Assembly (NCBI GenBank): GCA_963377175.1
Contig: CAUJNA010000846.1
Location: 854,104 to 918,103 of the forward strand
Direction of reading: 5' to 3'
DNA: 64,000 bases
Source of the DNA: Effrenium voratum
Taxonomy: Eukaryota; Sar; Dinophyceae; Suessiales; Symbiodiniaceae
The translations under genes and the position numbers were made by a program. Below the pieces are notes generated by a model. The model did no database searches, was not told the DNA's origin, and was given only the letters and a program-made list of their open reading frames with translations. Shown here in pieces: positions 1 to 9,601 of the stretch. Numbering within the stretch: the first letter of the stretch is position 1; each line of letters opens with the position of its first letter.

Positions 1-381
1 GGGGATGGTCACACAAACTAGAAAGTTACAGTTCGTGAAAGCCCCTTCCCCAACTTGATCTTCTCCTTCTAGTATTTCCACCACACGCAAATCTTCGGCC
101 TCAACAGTGGAGGTTTGGAAGCTTGAGCACGTCACCGGCTTGATGCTCAGGAAGGCCAGAACTTCTGCTTCTGGGATTGCCTCTGACACAATCTCCTTAT
201 TGTTCAATAGAGGCCTGTCTCCAACAACCACCTCCACCGAGCTCCTGTTGCGCTGTGATTCATCTGCACAGGGCAGCCAGCCGTGCAGCTGCCTCTTGAA
301 CTCACGGATCGTCGTGTGTGTGGACACTTCGAATAATTCTTCCTCCCCGGACAGCTGCCGAACCGTAACCTCTCTTGCCAT
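1..381 (-). CDS. Ubiquitin-like/LRR_5 protein, 5' part (runs off the left edge)
   Basis: The minus strand is open from an ATG at 379-381 through position 1, giving the first 127 residues of a protein whose remainder lies outside the window. Residues 1-82 resemble a ubiquitin fold: a starting strand (REVTVRQLSGEEELFEV), a helix with FKRQLHGWLP, then VEVVVGDRPLLNNKEIVSEA and a final strand VLAFLSIKPV. A linker follows, and from about residue 106 the first leucine-rich repeat of BspA type begins (GEGAFTNCNFLVCVTIP). The start is chosen because the same GCCATGG context and N-terminus recur in the copies at 3821 and 8107. Its role is not known; BspA-type repeats usually bind proteins or surfaces. 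Being cut by the window edge, it cannot be judged intact. Confidence 0.85.
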   Translation of the reverse strand, partial: MAREVTVRQLSGEEELFEVSTHTTIREFKRQLHGWLPCADESQRNRSSVEVVVGDRPLLNNKEIVSEAIPEAEVLAFLSIKPVTCSSFQTSTVEAEDLRVVEILEGEDQVGEGAFTNCNFLVCVTIP

Positions 382-633
382 GGCAGAGTTCCTCTTGTCA
401 AGCAACTGGGGGTGTCTTCAAACAGGGGACACCCCCCGCCCCAAAAAAAGGAAAAAGAGAGGGGGTGTGTCCCTTTCGTTTCCCGTAAAAATCATTCCAA
501 AAACGGTACCTGGTACCATCACAAAACAAAACAAAAAAATAGCTGCTTGGCTATTGAGCCAGGTTGGCTCAAGCCGCCCTCCAATGCCCAGCTGTTCAAG
601 CACCCCCGCATGAACATCGCTGCTGAAACATGC

Positions 634-747
634 CTAGGTCCCCCAGTAGTGCCCTTTCTCACCCCTTTTTTGGGGGAGGGTTCCCCTACTAAAATAGACT
701 ACAGAAAAAAGGTACCCTTATTCGATCCTCTCCTCTGGAAGATCTAG
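634..747 (-). repeat. Family A inverted-repeat element (MITE-like)
   Basis: A 114-bp element in reverse orientation, bounded by CTAGGTCCCCCAGTAG and a degenerate CTGGAAGATCTAG end. Its inside has the family core TTTTAGTAGGGGAACC in complement. It is too short to code for a transposase and resembles a non-autonomous DNA element. Confidence 0.75.
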
Positions 748-992
748 CAGAACAACAAACATTGAAGTACATCACTCTGGAAGTCAAGAACGGGGTCCCC
801 AAAACCGATATCCATCTACAAAAAAAGACTAAAGTAAAAAATGAATTTGAAAAGTTCCAGGTTGAATCTGCAGAGCCATTTTTCTCGGATTGATCTGCCC
901 CCTAGCTTTGAAGCCCATCGCACACGCTCGTCTGAAGCAAAAAGCCTGGAAGCTCGGGAAGAATCACCCAACACGTAAACGATCTTCGTTTT

Positions 993-1106
993 CTAGGTGT
1001 AGAGAGGTTAGAAGGGCACCCACTTTTTTCTGTCGTCGATTTTAGTAGGGGAACCCAAAACCCCAACCAAGGGGTGAGAAAGTTGGCTCCTAGCTGGGGG
1101 GCCTAG
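993..1106 (+). repeat. Family A element, diverged
   Basis: Begins CTAGGTGTAGAGAGGTTAG and ends CTGGGGGGCCTAG, with the core GATTTTAGTAGGGGAACCC between. It is more diverged than most copies in the window. Confidence 0.7.
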
Positions 1107-1292
1107 TTGTTTTTAGACCTCAACATCATGGTTTTCCTCAGTTGCCCAGTTCGGTCCCACAACTCAAAGGCGATCAACTTTTGGGGGCCGCAAAAGATTG
1201 TTCCCAAGGGGAAACTGGAAGGCCATATCTCAGGTTTCGCTTTGGAGAAGCGAGTTTCCTTTTGGTGTCCAGGAGTGTCTTCATTCCTTTGC

Positions 1293-1400
1293 CTCCATTT
1301 GCTTAAGACCCCTGAACAAAAATAAATATATGTCCAGTAGTGATAGATTCCCGGGGGAAAGTAATTAACAAAAAAACACATATTCTTAACAAAATGGAAG
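1293..1400 (+). repeat. Family C inverted-repeat element
   Basis: Left end CTCCATTTGCTTAAG pairs with right end CTTAACAAAATGGAAG. The middle has the family signature GTCCAGTAGTGATAGATTCCC. At about 108 bp with no coding capacity, it is MITE-like. Confidence 0.75.
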
Positions 1401-2501
1401 TTTGGTGTCCCTTTAAAAGACACAAGACAAGGCGTAACTGCGAACAATTCGACAGGTGAGCTGCGGGTCGCTTTGGGACAAACAACCCCACGTTGCGACC
1501 CCAACAAGCCCAATGACCCAGCGGTTGATTTGTCTAACAAGGGAAACCTCTGGGTGTAAGTCTACCTTGCCAAAAAGTGATACCCCGGAGTTTAAACCAT
1601 TGTTGAAACGCCTTTTGAGACAGGGGCCCCGAAATGGTGGACGTCAAAACTCGGGGAGACACATGTCGACCAACCACTTGAGTTCTGTGATTCCAACTCT
1701 TGGAATTTATGGACATATATGGATGTGTTTTTTCAGACCCCCCCCAAGAAAAAAACAAAAAACAAAAAACAGGTGATATTCCTCTCGGTTTCCCTTTAAA
1801 ACGGGGACCTGAAACGCCGCGATTCAACCCCTTGTCCTTTTCTTCGCGTCTGCCCCACTATTGTTCAAACGACCTTCTTTGGGGTTGACGTAAATCGGGG
1901 CCAGAGATTTGACGTTAAAATCATTGCCCTACTAAACCCTGACTGCCTGACAAAAGCTTCTGCAAAAAAATATTTCCCGCAAAGGGACCTGAGCCACATT
2001 CTCAAAGTTTACTGTTTCCTTACTGGTTACTGGACATGGCATTTGTTTTAGGCCCGCCCCCGGTTTTGCGCGAGAAGAAAGTGGTGAGTCCGAAGCTTCG
2101 GGTGGAATCCCGATGTTGGAGCAAAGGCGCGGTTCATGCGGTTGCCCGAAACCGGTGAAGTCTCAAGAACCATGACCCAAACACTCCCACAACGGCACGG
2201 CTGGGCATGCGCGTTACGCTCTTTTTGTTGGTTGGGCCCCTTTTGTTGACTCAACATCCCACTTTTGCGTCATTTCACTTCCCCTTGTTAAGTTGGTTTC
2301 GACTCGTTTGCTTAAATTGAAATTGCTGTCCTTGCGTCATCCCACCCCTTGATGATTTGCTTTGGGCGCATGGGAACCTCTTCAGTATGAGACTTTGGTG
2401 CTACAACGCTTGCGAACTTTAAACCTTGCCATAAACCCCCTCAGGGGGAACCGCCAGTTTATACCCTGACTCTAAACCCCAAAGGAAAGAAACTTCACCA
2501 A

Positions 2502-2621
2502 CTAGGTCCTCCAGTAGAGAGGCTAGAATAAGGGCACCAACTAGTTTGTTTTCTGTAGTCTATTTTTGGGGGAACCCTCCCCCAAAAAAGGGGTGAGACA
2601 GGGCACTACTGGGGGACCTAG
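2502..2621 (+). repeat. Family A element, well preserved
   Basis: Begins CTAGGTCCTCCAGTAG and ends CTACTGGGGGACCTAG, so the two ends are near-perfect reverse complements over 16 bases. It is about 120 bp long and a good reference copy for the family. Confidence 0.85.
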
Positions 2622-2886
2622 CCAAGGATGGTAGACTTTTGCTTGGTATGCTGGTATACCCACCCCAAACCAGGCAAAACCTCATGCGAGGAATTGGCAG
2701 CTTTCGCCCCAAACCAAACAGGTCGCATGAAGATACAGGTAAAGGGTTCCCCAATTGCTTCAAGTAAAAAATGCATGACTCAAAAGAGTATGGTGCTGTG
2801 GGACTCTGCGAAGCTCCGGCGCAAACTTTTGCGATTGTTCCGCCGAGTGCTTCTGCAAAAGATGGCTTCAGTCCTAAAAAGTGGTA

Positions 2887-3821
2887 CTATCTAAGTGTTC
2901 TGCGAACTTTGCTCAGCGGGCAATCTTCGAAGGCAGTTCTTGAAGTACGAGTGTCTGGGTTGGGGATGGTCAAGTTTGCCAATAAGGTGCAACCACGGAA
3001 CGCACTAGCTCCTATTACAGTCGCTGAGCTAGGGATGGTCACGTTTGCCAATGAGCTGCAACCACGGAACGCATAAGCTTCTATCACAGTCACTGAGCTA
3101 GGGATGGTCGTTGCCAATGAGCTGCAACCAGCAAAGGCACATCCTTCAATCCGAGTGACTGAGTTGGGGATGGTCACATGTGCCAATGAGCTGCAACCAG
3201 CGAAGGCATTAGGTAGAATTCGAGTGACGGAGTCAGGGATGGATACGTTTGCCATTGAGCTGCAACCAAAAAAAGCTGCACTTCCAATCACAGTGACCGA
3301 GTTGGAGATGGTCACGCTTGCCAATGATTTGCACAAATAGAAGGCACTTTCTCCGATCTCAGTTACAGAGACGGGGATGGTCACCTTTGTCAATGAGCGG
3401 CAACCGAGGAAGGCACCTGCTCCGATCTCAGTCACAGAGTCGGGGATGGTCACCTTTGCCAATGATCTGCAGTCACAGAAGGCATGACGCTCAATCTCAG
3501 TCACTCCTCCAGGAATTTCCACTACGCGCAAATCCTCAACTCAACCTTAGAGGATACAAAGCTGAAGCACGTCACCGGCTTGATGCTCAGGAAAGCCAAA
3601 ACTTCTGCACCTGGAATTGCCTTGGACACCAACTCCTTGTTGTTCCATTGGGGCCTATCTCCAACAACCACTTCCACCGAGCTCATGTTGCGCTTCGATT
3701 CATCTTCACAGGGCAGCCACCCGTGCAGCTGCCTCTTGAGCACACGGACAGCCATGCGTGAGGTCACTTTGAATGAGTCTTCCTTCCCAGACATCTGCCG
3801 CACTGTAATCTCTTTTGCCAT
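2887..3821 (-). pseudogene. Ubiquitin-like/LRR_5 gene broken by a one-base deletion
   Basis: The frame starting at ATG 3821 gives a ubiquitin-like N-terminus (MAKEITVRQMSGKEDSFKV, then GWLPCEDESKRNMSSVEVVV and VLAFLSIKPV) but ends after 99 codons. The rest of the gene continues in another frame from about 3531: EDLRVVEIPGG, then about eight 23-residue repeats of the type AFxGCSSLAxVTIPxSVTxIG, a degenerate ninth, and a stop at 2887. Around 3540 the two sister genes have one extra base between the codons for Val-Glu and Glu-Asp-Leu, so a single-base deletion explains the break. A further in-frame 3-base loss shortens one repeat near 3110. It could be a true pseudogene, a sequencing slip, or a gene with unusual splicing; decay is the simplest reading. 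It shares strand and architecture with its neighbours. Confidence 0.8.
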
Positions 3822-4412
3822 GGCAGATGTCCATTGATTTGGGCGTGTCTTTTGTCAGAAAACCCTTCCTGGGCTCTTGTTTTAAAGGGAAACCCACTGT
3901 TTAGGGGTTCCCCCATTTGCAGACCAAACCCCATTTCTTCTTGGCCGGCTGCTTGCCTAGGTTCAAGCCTGCGGTCGGTCCCAAGACAAGGGCAGCGACA
4001 TGCAGCGAAATGGTCCCCTCACAATCCTGGGACTTACGCAGTAATGACTTGGCTGAACCCCGATATACGCCCAAAACGATATGTTTAGAATTGTGTATCA
4101 TATTATCAAGTCAAAAGGTAAAACAACTTGGAGGAAACCTTACCCCTCTTGCAAACTGACATGGAAGTCGAACAAGGCTTTGGGGTCCGGAAAAGAGATT
4201 CATCTACAACAAATGCTGTTTGGGGGTTCCGTGTTGATCTGCGGAGTTCCGTGTCGGAGATTCTTGGGGAAAAAAACGAGTTGGCCCCATGCTTGAAGTC
4301 TGTCGCACACACACACACACATGCCCGTCTTCATAAGCTATGGGTGCGGATTTATTTTGTGATTGTTTTTTTTTTCAGGATTTTGGTTTTTGTTTTTCGT
4401 CCGGGCCAGTAA

Positions 4413-5150
4413 AATGCCGTATTTTACAGCATTTTCTCGCGAAATAGACGCATTTTACACTAGCCCGTCAACATCCCCAGCATCGTTTTCAACATCCCCC
4501 GCATGTCCGCATCACCAACAAATCGTGGGTAACAAAATCCACGGGTCAAAAAAATAATGATTCAAACAGGAGGGCATTTCAATCCCAGTAAAAACAGAAA
4601 GAAAAGAAAGCGGGGGGTTGTGGAGGGCGGCAGCCCCCCCATGATGGTCGCAGAAGTGATGATTCGAATAGGGGTGCAATTAAATCTCTGCAACAAATCT
4701 AAAACGTAGCGGGGGGGTTGGGGGGGGCGGTAGCCCCCCCCATGATGTCGGAAGAAGTGATGATTCAAGTAGGGGTGCAATGATTCAAGAAAGGGTGCGA
4801 TAGAATTTAAAAGGCAGCGGGAGGGTTGGCGGGGGTGGCTTCCCCTATGATGTTCGAAGAAATGCATACATACATACATGGATTACACAGACCGATTACC
4901 CAAAATGTCGTATTTTGCAGCATATTCTCGCGAAATTGGACGCTCGAAAAAGTGATGATTCAAACAGGGGTGCAATTCAATCTCTGCAAGAAGTCTAAAA
5001 AGTAACGGGGGGGGAGGCGGCAACCCGCCACATGATGTTTGAAGAAGAGTTGATTCAAATAGGGGTGCAATTACTGTGCAAACAATCTAAACAGGTTCCC
5101 CCCCAATGATGTCCGAAGAAGTGATGATTCAAATAGGGTGGTGGTGATGC
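4413..5150. repeat. Irregular tandem cluster with ATGATTCAAATAGGGG units
   Basis: A phrase of the form TGATGATTCAAATAGGGGTG, followed by CAAT and an ATCTCTGCAA tract, recurs at roughly 4556, 4656, 4757, 4952, 5047 and 5122. Each is followed by a G-run/C-run hairpin (GGGGGGGCGG...CCCCCCC) and ATGATGT-CGAAGAA. A second motif, TATTTTACAGCATTTTCTCG, occurs at about 4422 and, slightly altered, at 4910. The roughly 100-bp spacing suggests degenerate tandem duplication. Confidence 0.65.
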
Positions 5151-5475
5151 TGATGATGCGGGAAGCCAAATCCAAAAACCAATGAAAGGGCGCAAAAGCC
5201 AAAAAGCCCGAAGGATGCGAAAAGCCAAACGCCGCCAAACGCCGCATAAACCAGCAAAAAGCCGCCAAAGCCAAAACGCCACCTGCCGAAGAGAAACTAA
5301 GAACACAGAAAATACGAAAACACCAAAAGCCGCATAGACCAGCAAAAAGCCCGAAAAGCCCAGAAGCCCAGAAGCCGAGAAGCCAAGAAGCCGAAATGCC
5401 AAGAAGCCAAGAAGCCCAAGAAGCCAAGAAGCCAAAAAGCCAAGAAGCCAAGAAGCCAAGAAGCCAAAGGCGAAA
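5150..5475. repeat. AAGCC/AAGCCAAG low-complexity tract
   Basis: Purine-rich sequence dominated by AAGCC, densest from 5340 to 5470 as AAGAAGCCAAGAAGCC. On the minus strand it reads as hydrophobic repeats of the FLASWLLG type in several frames. That is a consequence of the repeat and not good evidence for a membrane protein. Confidence 0.75.
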
Positions 5476-6253
5476 GAAAAAAACAAATCCTAAAATAAAT
5501 ACCCCTCCATAAGCTATAGGTGCTGTCCCCAGAATAGGGCATACCAACCAGGTGAACTGGCTCTTGGTTTCCACTATCAAAACTGCCGACCCAAAGGGAG
5601 GCCTAAATTTGTGGACAGGCACCCAAGCGGCGTGGTCAAACATGTTGAAACCATTGTTTAAACGACCTTCCTTGTTCTTCCCCAAAGGGTTCAGGGACTT
5701 TTGGAACAACAAGTGCCTAATCCATTGACTAAACAATCACTATTGTTCAAGCAACCTTCCCTGCGTTTCCCTTTAAAAGGGGTCCGGGACTGGTTGTGAG
5801 AAACAACCCGCATTACCCCATGTAGGTGGCAATTCAGTGAGTCCGAGGTTCTCTTCTGGACCATGGGGTTTCCCCATTTTGGTGAATCCAGGTCGAATCG
5901 CTTTGCAACTGTAGGAACCTATGGCCGAAATCCGTTCAAATCGATGCCCCATGGCCGAACTCCATTCAAATAGGACGCGGCGTGTGCCCGCACGAACCGA
6001 TCCACCCGGTGCGAACAAACACTCCTCCGGGTACGCTTGTCGGGTCTTGGGAAACGAAAAAGGGAAGCCTTGGTCGAAAAAATGGGGGGAATTGGGTCGA
6101 GCCAACTAGGGCCAGCCCGGAGAAAAAGGAGGAAGAACAGAAACGAGAAACAAGAAAGAGGAACAAACCCGAAACAACATGGCCCTCTATTCCGAGGTGG
6201 TTTTCCTGTCTCCCTTAAAAGGAGTGCCCTCACAAAAGACACACCCAAGTACA

Positions 6254-6391
6254 TACTGTGGATGGACGAAAATCATTTCGCACCACCTAAGAAACCTTGG
6301 ATTGGTGATTCCCCTGTACATGCCAATAAACAATGGTCTCCAATGGTTTCTTAGGTGGTGCGATTACTGGATTTCGCGACCATCCACGGTA
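6254..6391 (+). repeat. Family B palindromic element
   Basis: Begins TACTGTGGATGGACGAAA and ends TTCGCGACCATCCACGGTA, an inverted pair about 40 bp long once GCACCACCTAAGAAACC and GGTTTCTTAGGTGGTGC are included. The internal CCCCTGTACATGCCAATAAA is typical of the family. The ends begin with TA, which fits but does not prove TA-targeted insertion. Confidence 0.8.
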
Positions 6392-6440
6392 CTTCCCAGT
6401 CCAGGCCCCTTCAAGCAATCCATTTTGAAACGTATGAAAA

Positions 6441-6546
6441 TGGTGAACCTAGAACCATGTTTAAAAAAAAGAAGGCGGCCGCAGCGATTTATGGCTGGGA
6501 TTGGCTCTCACTAACCTTCATCTACCCCGGTTTTGATTGTGGCTCA
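6441..6546 (+). repeat. Partial family F element
   Basis: AATGGTGAACCTAGAACCATG, an AAGAAGGCGG stretch and the end GGTTTTGATTGTGGCTCATG match the copies at 8860-8965, 15797-15870 and 53680-53822. The left inverted end is missing here. Confidence 0.6.
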
Positions 6547-6784
6547 TGTCTTCCCTTTTTTATTCCCCCCTCTCCGCTAAACGAGAATTCCTTTGAAAAC
6601 CAGACGCCTCTGAGGCAACACTCGAGCCGACTGTCTCTGGCAACAATTGACCGCCTGCCACACCACATCCTCTCGTACGGCGCTTTGCTCTTGCGGGTTA
6701 CACAGTAGGTGAACCACGCGCAGAGCGCGCTGCGGGAAATGCAAAGCATACTTTTCGTGGAAGTCCCGCGGGTTTCGCGAAACA

Positions 6785-6912
6785 TACTGTGGATGGTTGC
6801 GAAATCCATTTCGCACCACTTTCAAACCATTGGAAACCATAACGCTCGTTGGCATTTCTAGGGGAATCACCTTTCTTAGGTGGTGCGAAATGGATTTCGT
6901 CCATCCACAGTA
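6785..6912 (+). repeat. Family B palindromic element
   Basis: TACTGTGGATGGTTGCGAAA at the left and CGTCCATCCACAGTA at the right, with the internal signature TTGGCATTTCTAGGGGAATC. It is followed 43 bp later by a family C element. Confidence 0.85.
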
Positions 6913-6954
6913 GCTTCAGTTCTACAAAAAGTCAAAACCTCCAAGTGGGTTGAC

Positions 6955-7065
6955 CTCCATTTGCCTAAGTCCCCTGGAAAAAAATGAACATATTTCCAGT
7001 AGTGAATTTGATTCCCTTTAAAACCAACAGGGGAAAATAAACAAATAGTCTTAACCAAATGGAAG
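6955..7065 (+). repeat. Family C element, well preserved
   Basis: CTCCATTTGCCTAAGTCCCC on the left and CTTAACCAAATGGAAG on the right are inverted repeats. The internal ATTTCCAGTAGTGA and CCCTTTAAAACCAACAGGGG are shared by the other copies. It lies just downstream of the intact LRR gene. Confidence 0.85.
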
Positions 7066-7132
7066 TTGACACACTTTCCGCGCTGGGGCTCGCCGGAAAC
7101 ATGTACTCTGCATTTTGCTGATTGCCAAGGAG

Positions 7133-8107
7133 CTAGTCAGCGAAGGCACGTCTTCCAATCCGAGTAACCGAGTCAGGAACGGTCACGTCTGCCAATGACC
7201 TGCAACCTTGGAAGGCACGATCTCCAATCCGAGTAACTGAGTTGGGAATGGTCACGTTCGCCAATGAGCTGCAGTCTTGGAAGGCCCTGCTTAAAATCAG
7301 AGTCACAGAGTCGGGGATGGTCACAGTTGCCAATGAGCTGCAACCTTGAAAGGCACTTTCTCCGATCTGAGTGACTGAGTCGGGGATGGTCACGGTTGCC
7401 AACGACCTGCAGCCTTCGAAGGCACTACACCGGATTTTAGTCACGGAGTCAGGGATGGTTACGCTCGCCAATGAGCTGCAACCATGAAAGGCACAGACCG
7501 GAATGTCATTCACAGAGTTGGGGATGGTGACACTAACCAATGAGCTGCAACCTCGGAAGGCATCACGGTCCATCACCGTGACAGAATTGGGGATGGCCAC
7601 GCTTGCCATTGAGCTGCAACCTTGGAAGGCACCAGGTCCAATCCAAGTCACGGAGTTGGGAATGGTGATCCTTACCAATGAGGTGCAACCTTCAAAGGCA
7701 CTTTCTCCAATCCAAGTGACTGAATTGGGGATGGTCACGCTTACTAGAAATTTACAGTTCTCGAAAGCCCCTTCTCCAACCTGATCTTCTCCTTCTGGTA
7801 TTTCCACCACGCGCATATCTTCAGGCTCGACGATGGACGTTTGCAAGCTTGAGCACGGCACCGGCTTGATGCTGAGGAAAGCCAGAACTTCTGCGTCTGG
7901 AATCGCCTCTGACACAATATCCTTATTGTTCAATAGGGGCCTGTCTCCGACAACCAACTCCACAGAGCTCATGTTGCGCTTTGATTCACATTCACAGGGT
8001 AGCCACCCGTGCAGCTGCCTCTTGAACTCACGGATAGTGATGTTTGTGGACACTTTGAAAGATTCTTTCTCCCCAGACAGCCGCTGCACCGTAATCTCTT
8101 TTGCCAT
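7133..8107 (-). CDS. Ubiquitin-like domain + BspA-type leucine-rich repeat protein
   Basis: An intact, intron-free frame of 324 residues from the ATG at 8107 to a stop at 7133. Residues 1-82 are ubiquitin-like (KEITVQRLSGEKESFKV, FKRQLHGWLPCE, VELVVGDRPLLNNKDIVSEA, VLAFLSIKPV), but there is no C-terminal Gly-Gly, so conjugation is not expected. After a linker (83-98) come nine 23-residue LRR_5 repeats with consensus AFxGCSSLASVTIPNSVTxIG, ending in a short capping RRAFAD. No signal peptide or membrane segment is visible, so the protein is probably intracellular. The repeats suggest binding, and the ubiquitin-like part could dock to a partner; both are inferences from the domains. Both flanking paralogues lie on the same strand, as in dinoflagellate tandem arrays. 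The sequence just 5' of the ATG (CTTGCAAGAGGAAACCTGCC) recurs near the relic at 9.0 kb and may contain a splice acceptor. Confidence 0.9.
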   Translation of the reverse strand: MAKEITVQRLSGEKESFKVSTNITIREFKRQLHGWLPCECESKRNMSSVELVVGDRPLLNNKDIVSEAIPDAEVLAFLSIKPVPCSSLQTSIVEPEDMRVVEIPEGEDQVGEGAFENCKFLVSVTIPNSVTWIGESAFEGCTSLVRITIPNSVTWIGPGAFQGCSSMASVAIPNSVTVMDRDAFRGCSSLVSVTIPNSVNDIPVCAFHGCSSLASVTIPDSVTKIRCSAFEGCRSLATVTIPDSVTQIGESAFQGCSSLATVTIPDSVTLILSRAFQDCSSLANVTIPNSVTRIGDRAFQGCRSLADVTVPDSVTRIGRRAFAD

Positions 8108-8440
8108 GGCAGGTTTCCTCTTGCAAGTGGTGGCTTAAAATAGGGAGCGCTCCTATTTTGGGTATGACATTCCCTGTGGCTTTCCGCTAAAACCACCTTC
8201 AAAACAAGTACCACAAAAAGACACACCCAGCTTGAAACGATGGTCCGCTTTGGCTAGCTGTGTTTGACTTGGCAAATCAAGGGCTCTGTTTGGCGTGTTG
8301 GTTTCCAGTGCCCGATGGCTCGAGAAACATCAATCGCCCCTATGTCTAAGCTTCGTATTCGAGAAAGGAGGTAAGAACGTTATTGAGCCATCACTCCATA
8401 TGGCTTTACCCCCATAGCCCCATAGGTGGCTTCTGTATTT

Positions 8441-8551
8441 TCTTGTTCCATTTGCTTAAGCCCCCGAACAAATAAATATAATTATGTCCAGTGAAATCAA
8501 TTCCCTTCAAAATCCACCGGGGAAGGCACAACATACTTGTTGCAGCAAATG
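8441..8551 (+). repeat. Family C element, degenerate
   Basis: TTCCATTTGCTTAAGCCCCC at the left and GCAGCAAATGGACG at the right, with GTCCAGTGAAATCAATTCCC inside. Clearly related to family C but more diverged than the copy at 6955. Confidence 0.65.
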
Positions 8552-8730
8552 GACGTGTGTGACGTGCAGTAGTTGGCATCACCTCGGAGATTCTGTCCAG
8601 GCCCTGTGCTTTCGCCCCTTTTTTCCAAGCGGCAAAAAAGAAGGAAACCTTCCAATAGCTCCGCTTCCAACCAAAGGCAACAAGGGCAACATGTGTTTCT
8701 CAAATCACCGATCATGTGAGTAATCAAAAC

Positions 8731-8850
8731 CTGGTTGACGTTGGAAGGGGAGCAAAAATTCTCAAATTTTAGCAGCTAAGTGGTTAGATTTCAACCACTA
8801 AACCACAATAAGCAAAAATGGGAAAAATGATTCCCAACAACAACCATGAA
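8731..8850 (+). repeat. Family E element
   Basis: Begins GGTTGACGTTGGAAGGGGAG and ends CCCAACAACAACCATGAAAA. The two ends are weak inverted repeats. A central hairpin AAGTGGTT...AACCACT is followed by AAACCACAATAAGC. Related copies lie at 15672, 28614, 30235, 36357 and 53262. Confidence 0.7.
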
Positions 8851-8969
8851 AACCTGGTACACAAATGGTGAACCCAGATTCAGGTTAAGAATTAGAAAGG
8901 CGGATATCCGCAACTTAACTATTTCCGGCTGGGACTGCCCCCTAACCTTCATCTGCCCGGGTTTTGATT

Positions 8970-9085
8970 GTGGCTCATGGACACTTCGAACACTTGTTCG
9001 TTCCCAGAAAGCATTTCGACACCTATTTCTCTCTTTTACCATGCTGAAATTTTCTCATGGCGCTTTTCCTCTAGCAAGTGGTGGT
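8970..9085 (-). pseudogene. Relic of the 5' end of a ubiquitin-like/LRR gene
   Basis: Read on the plus strand, TGGACACTTCGAACACTTG, a run ending in TTTCTCTCTTTTACCATG, and then CCTCTAGCAAGTGGTGGTGG parallel 8047-8138 of the intact gene, where the same order is TGGACACTTTGAAAGATTC, TAATCTCTTTTGCCATG and CCTCTTGCAAGTGGTGGC. The match covers the first few codons and the upstream sequence only. The rest of the gene is absent, so this is a truncated, decayed copy. Confidence 0.55.
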
Positions 9086-9207
9086 GGCTTAAAGTGGGGA
9101 ACGAGACCTCTTTGGTTTCCCGAAACCTCGCTAGACTTGCTTTAAGCCTGCGACGTTCTGGCTTGGCTCAGCTCTGAGCCATGCGGTGGCTCAACGTGCA
9201 AGATGAT

Positions 9208-9352
9208 AGCGGCAGTTCGACATGGGCTTTTCAAAATCCAAATCAATTAGCCCCCAGTGAACATCCCAATCCAACCACTATAGAGTAAAATGGGTGGTGA
9301 ATTCACCTTCCCCAAAATGGTACCATTGGCTTTGACGCACAGCCATTTGGCG
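9208..9352 (+). repeat. Family D element, diverged
   Basis: Contains CCCCCAGTGAACATCCCAAT, CCAACCACTA, AAAATGGGTGGTGAATTCAC and the right end TTTGACGCACAGCCATTTGG. The left end CATGGGCTTTTCAAAATCC has drifted from the family consensus. Confidence 0.7.
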
Positions 9353-9482
9353 AATGGGCTCTGGTTGGCTTCTTGATTTCAAGTGGCGAGCGCGGGAAAA
9401 CACGCCATTTCCCCCCCCCTTGTACGGCCCTCGAACATCAACTCTCAAGGCTTCAGCAAGTCGCCTGGGGCATCACCTGACC

Positions 9483-9601
9483 GTAATTTGGGGCCTGCGG
9501 TTCGAAGCGATGGATACCTTCTCAACGTTTCAACTGGAAGGGGTCACATACCGCTTCCAATCCAAACAAACCCAAGGGTTCAAACGGGCAACCAAGTGTT
9601 T
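9483..9601 (+). repeat. Dispersed repeat, partner of 17102-17229
   Basis: GTAATTTGGGGCCTGCGGTT, ATACCTTCTCAACGTTTCAA and GGGCAACCAAGTGTTTG occur in the same order at 17.1 kb with few differences. Both copies sit next to a family D element, so the pair may have spread as one composite block. Confidence 0.75.

Larger units (their letters stand above)
382..2886. other. Intergenic stretch with family A and C elements
   Basis: No convincing gene is seen between the first and second LRR copies. The stretch holds three family A elements and one family C element, listed separately. The rest is moderate-GC sequence with short homopolymer runs and no recognisable coding signal. A short palindrome TTGAGCCAGGTTGGCTCAAG lies near 555-574. 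Confidence 0.6.
3822..7132. other. Repeat-rich intergenic region
   Basis: No intact gene is seen. The region contains an irregular tandem cluster (4413-5150), an AAGCC-rich low-complexity tract (5150-5475), two family B elements and one family C element. A GC-richer patch at about 6600-6780 is open in several frames but has no recognisable product. Confidence 0.6.

Noticed and set aside
555..574. TTGAGCCAGGTTGGCTCAAG as a possible remnant of the dinoflagellate spliced leader
   Set aside because: Only the last part resembles the leader, and the sequence is itself a perfect-type palindrome, so a chance hairpin is as likely; no retroposed gene follows.
5055..5736. Minus-strand hydrophobic frames with FLASWLLG repeats resembling membrane segments
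   Set aside because: The AAGCC repeat gives similar hydrophobic peptides in more than one frame, so the pattern is compositional.
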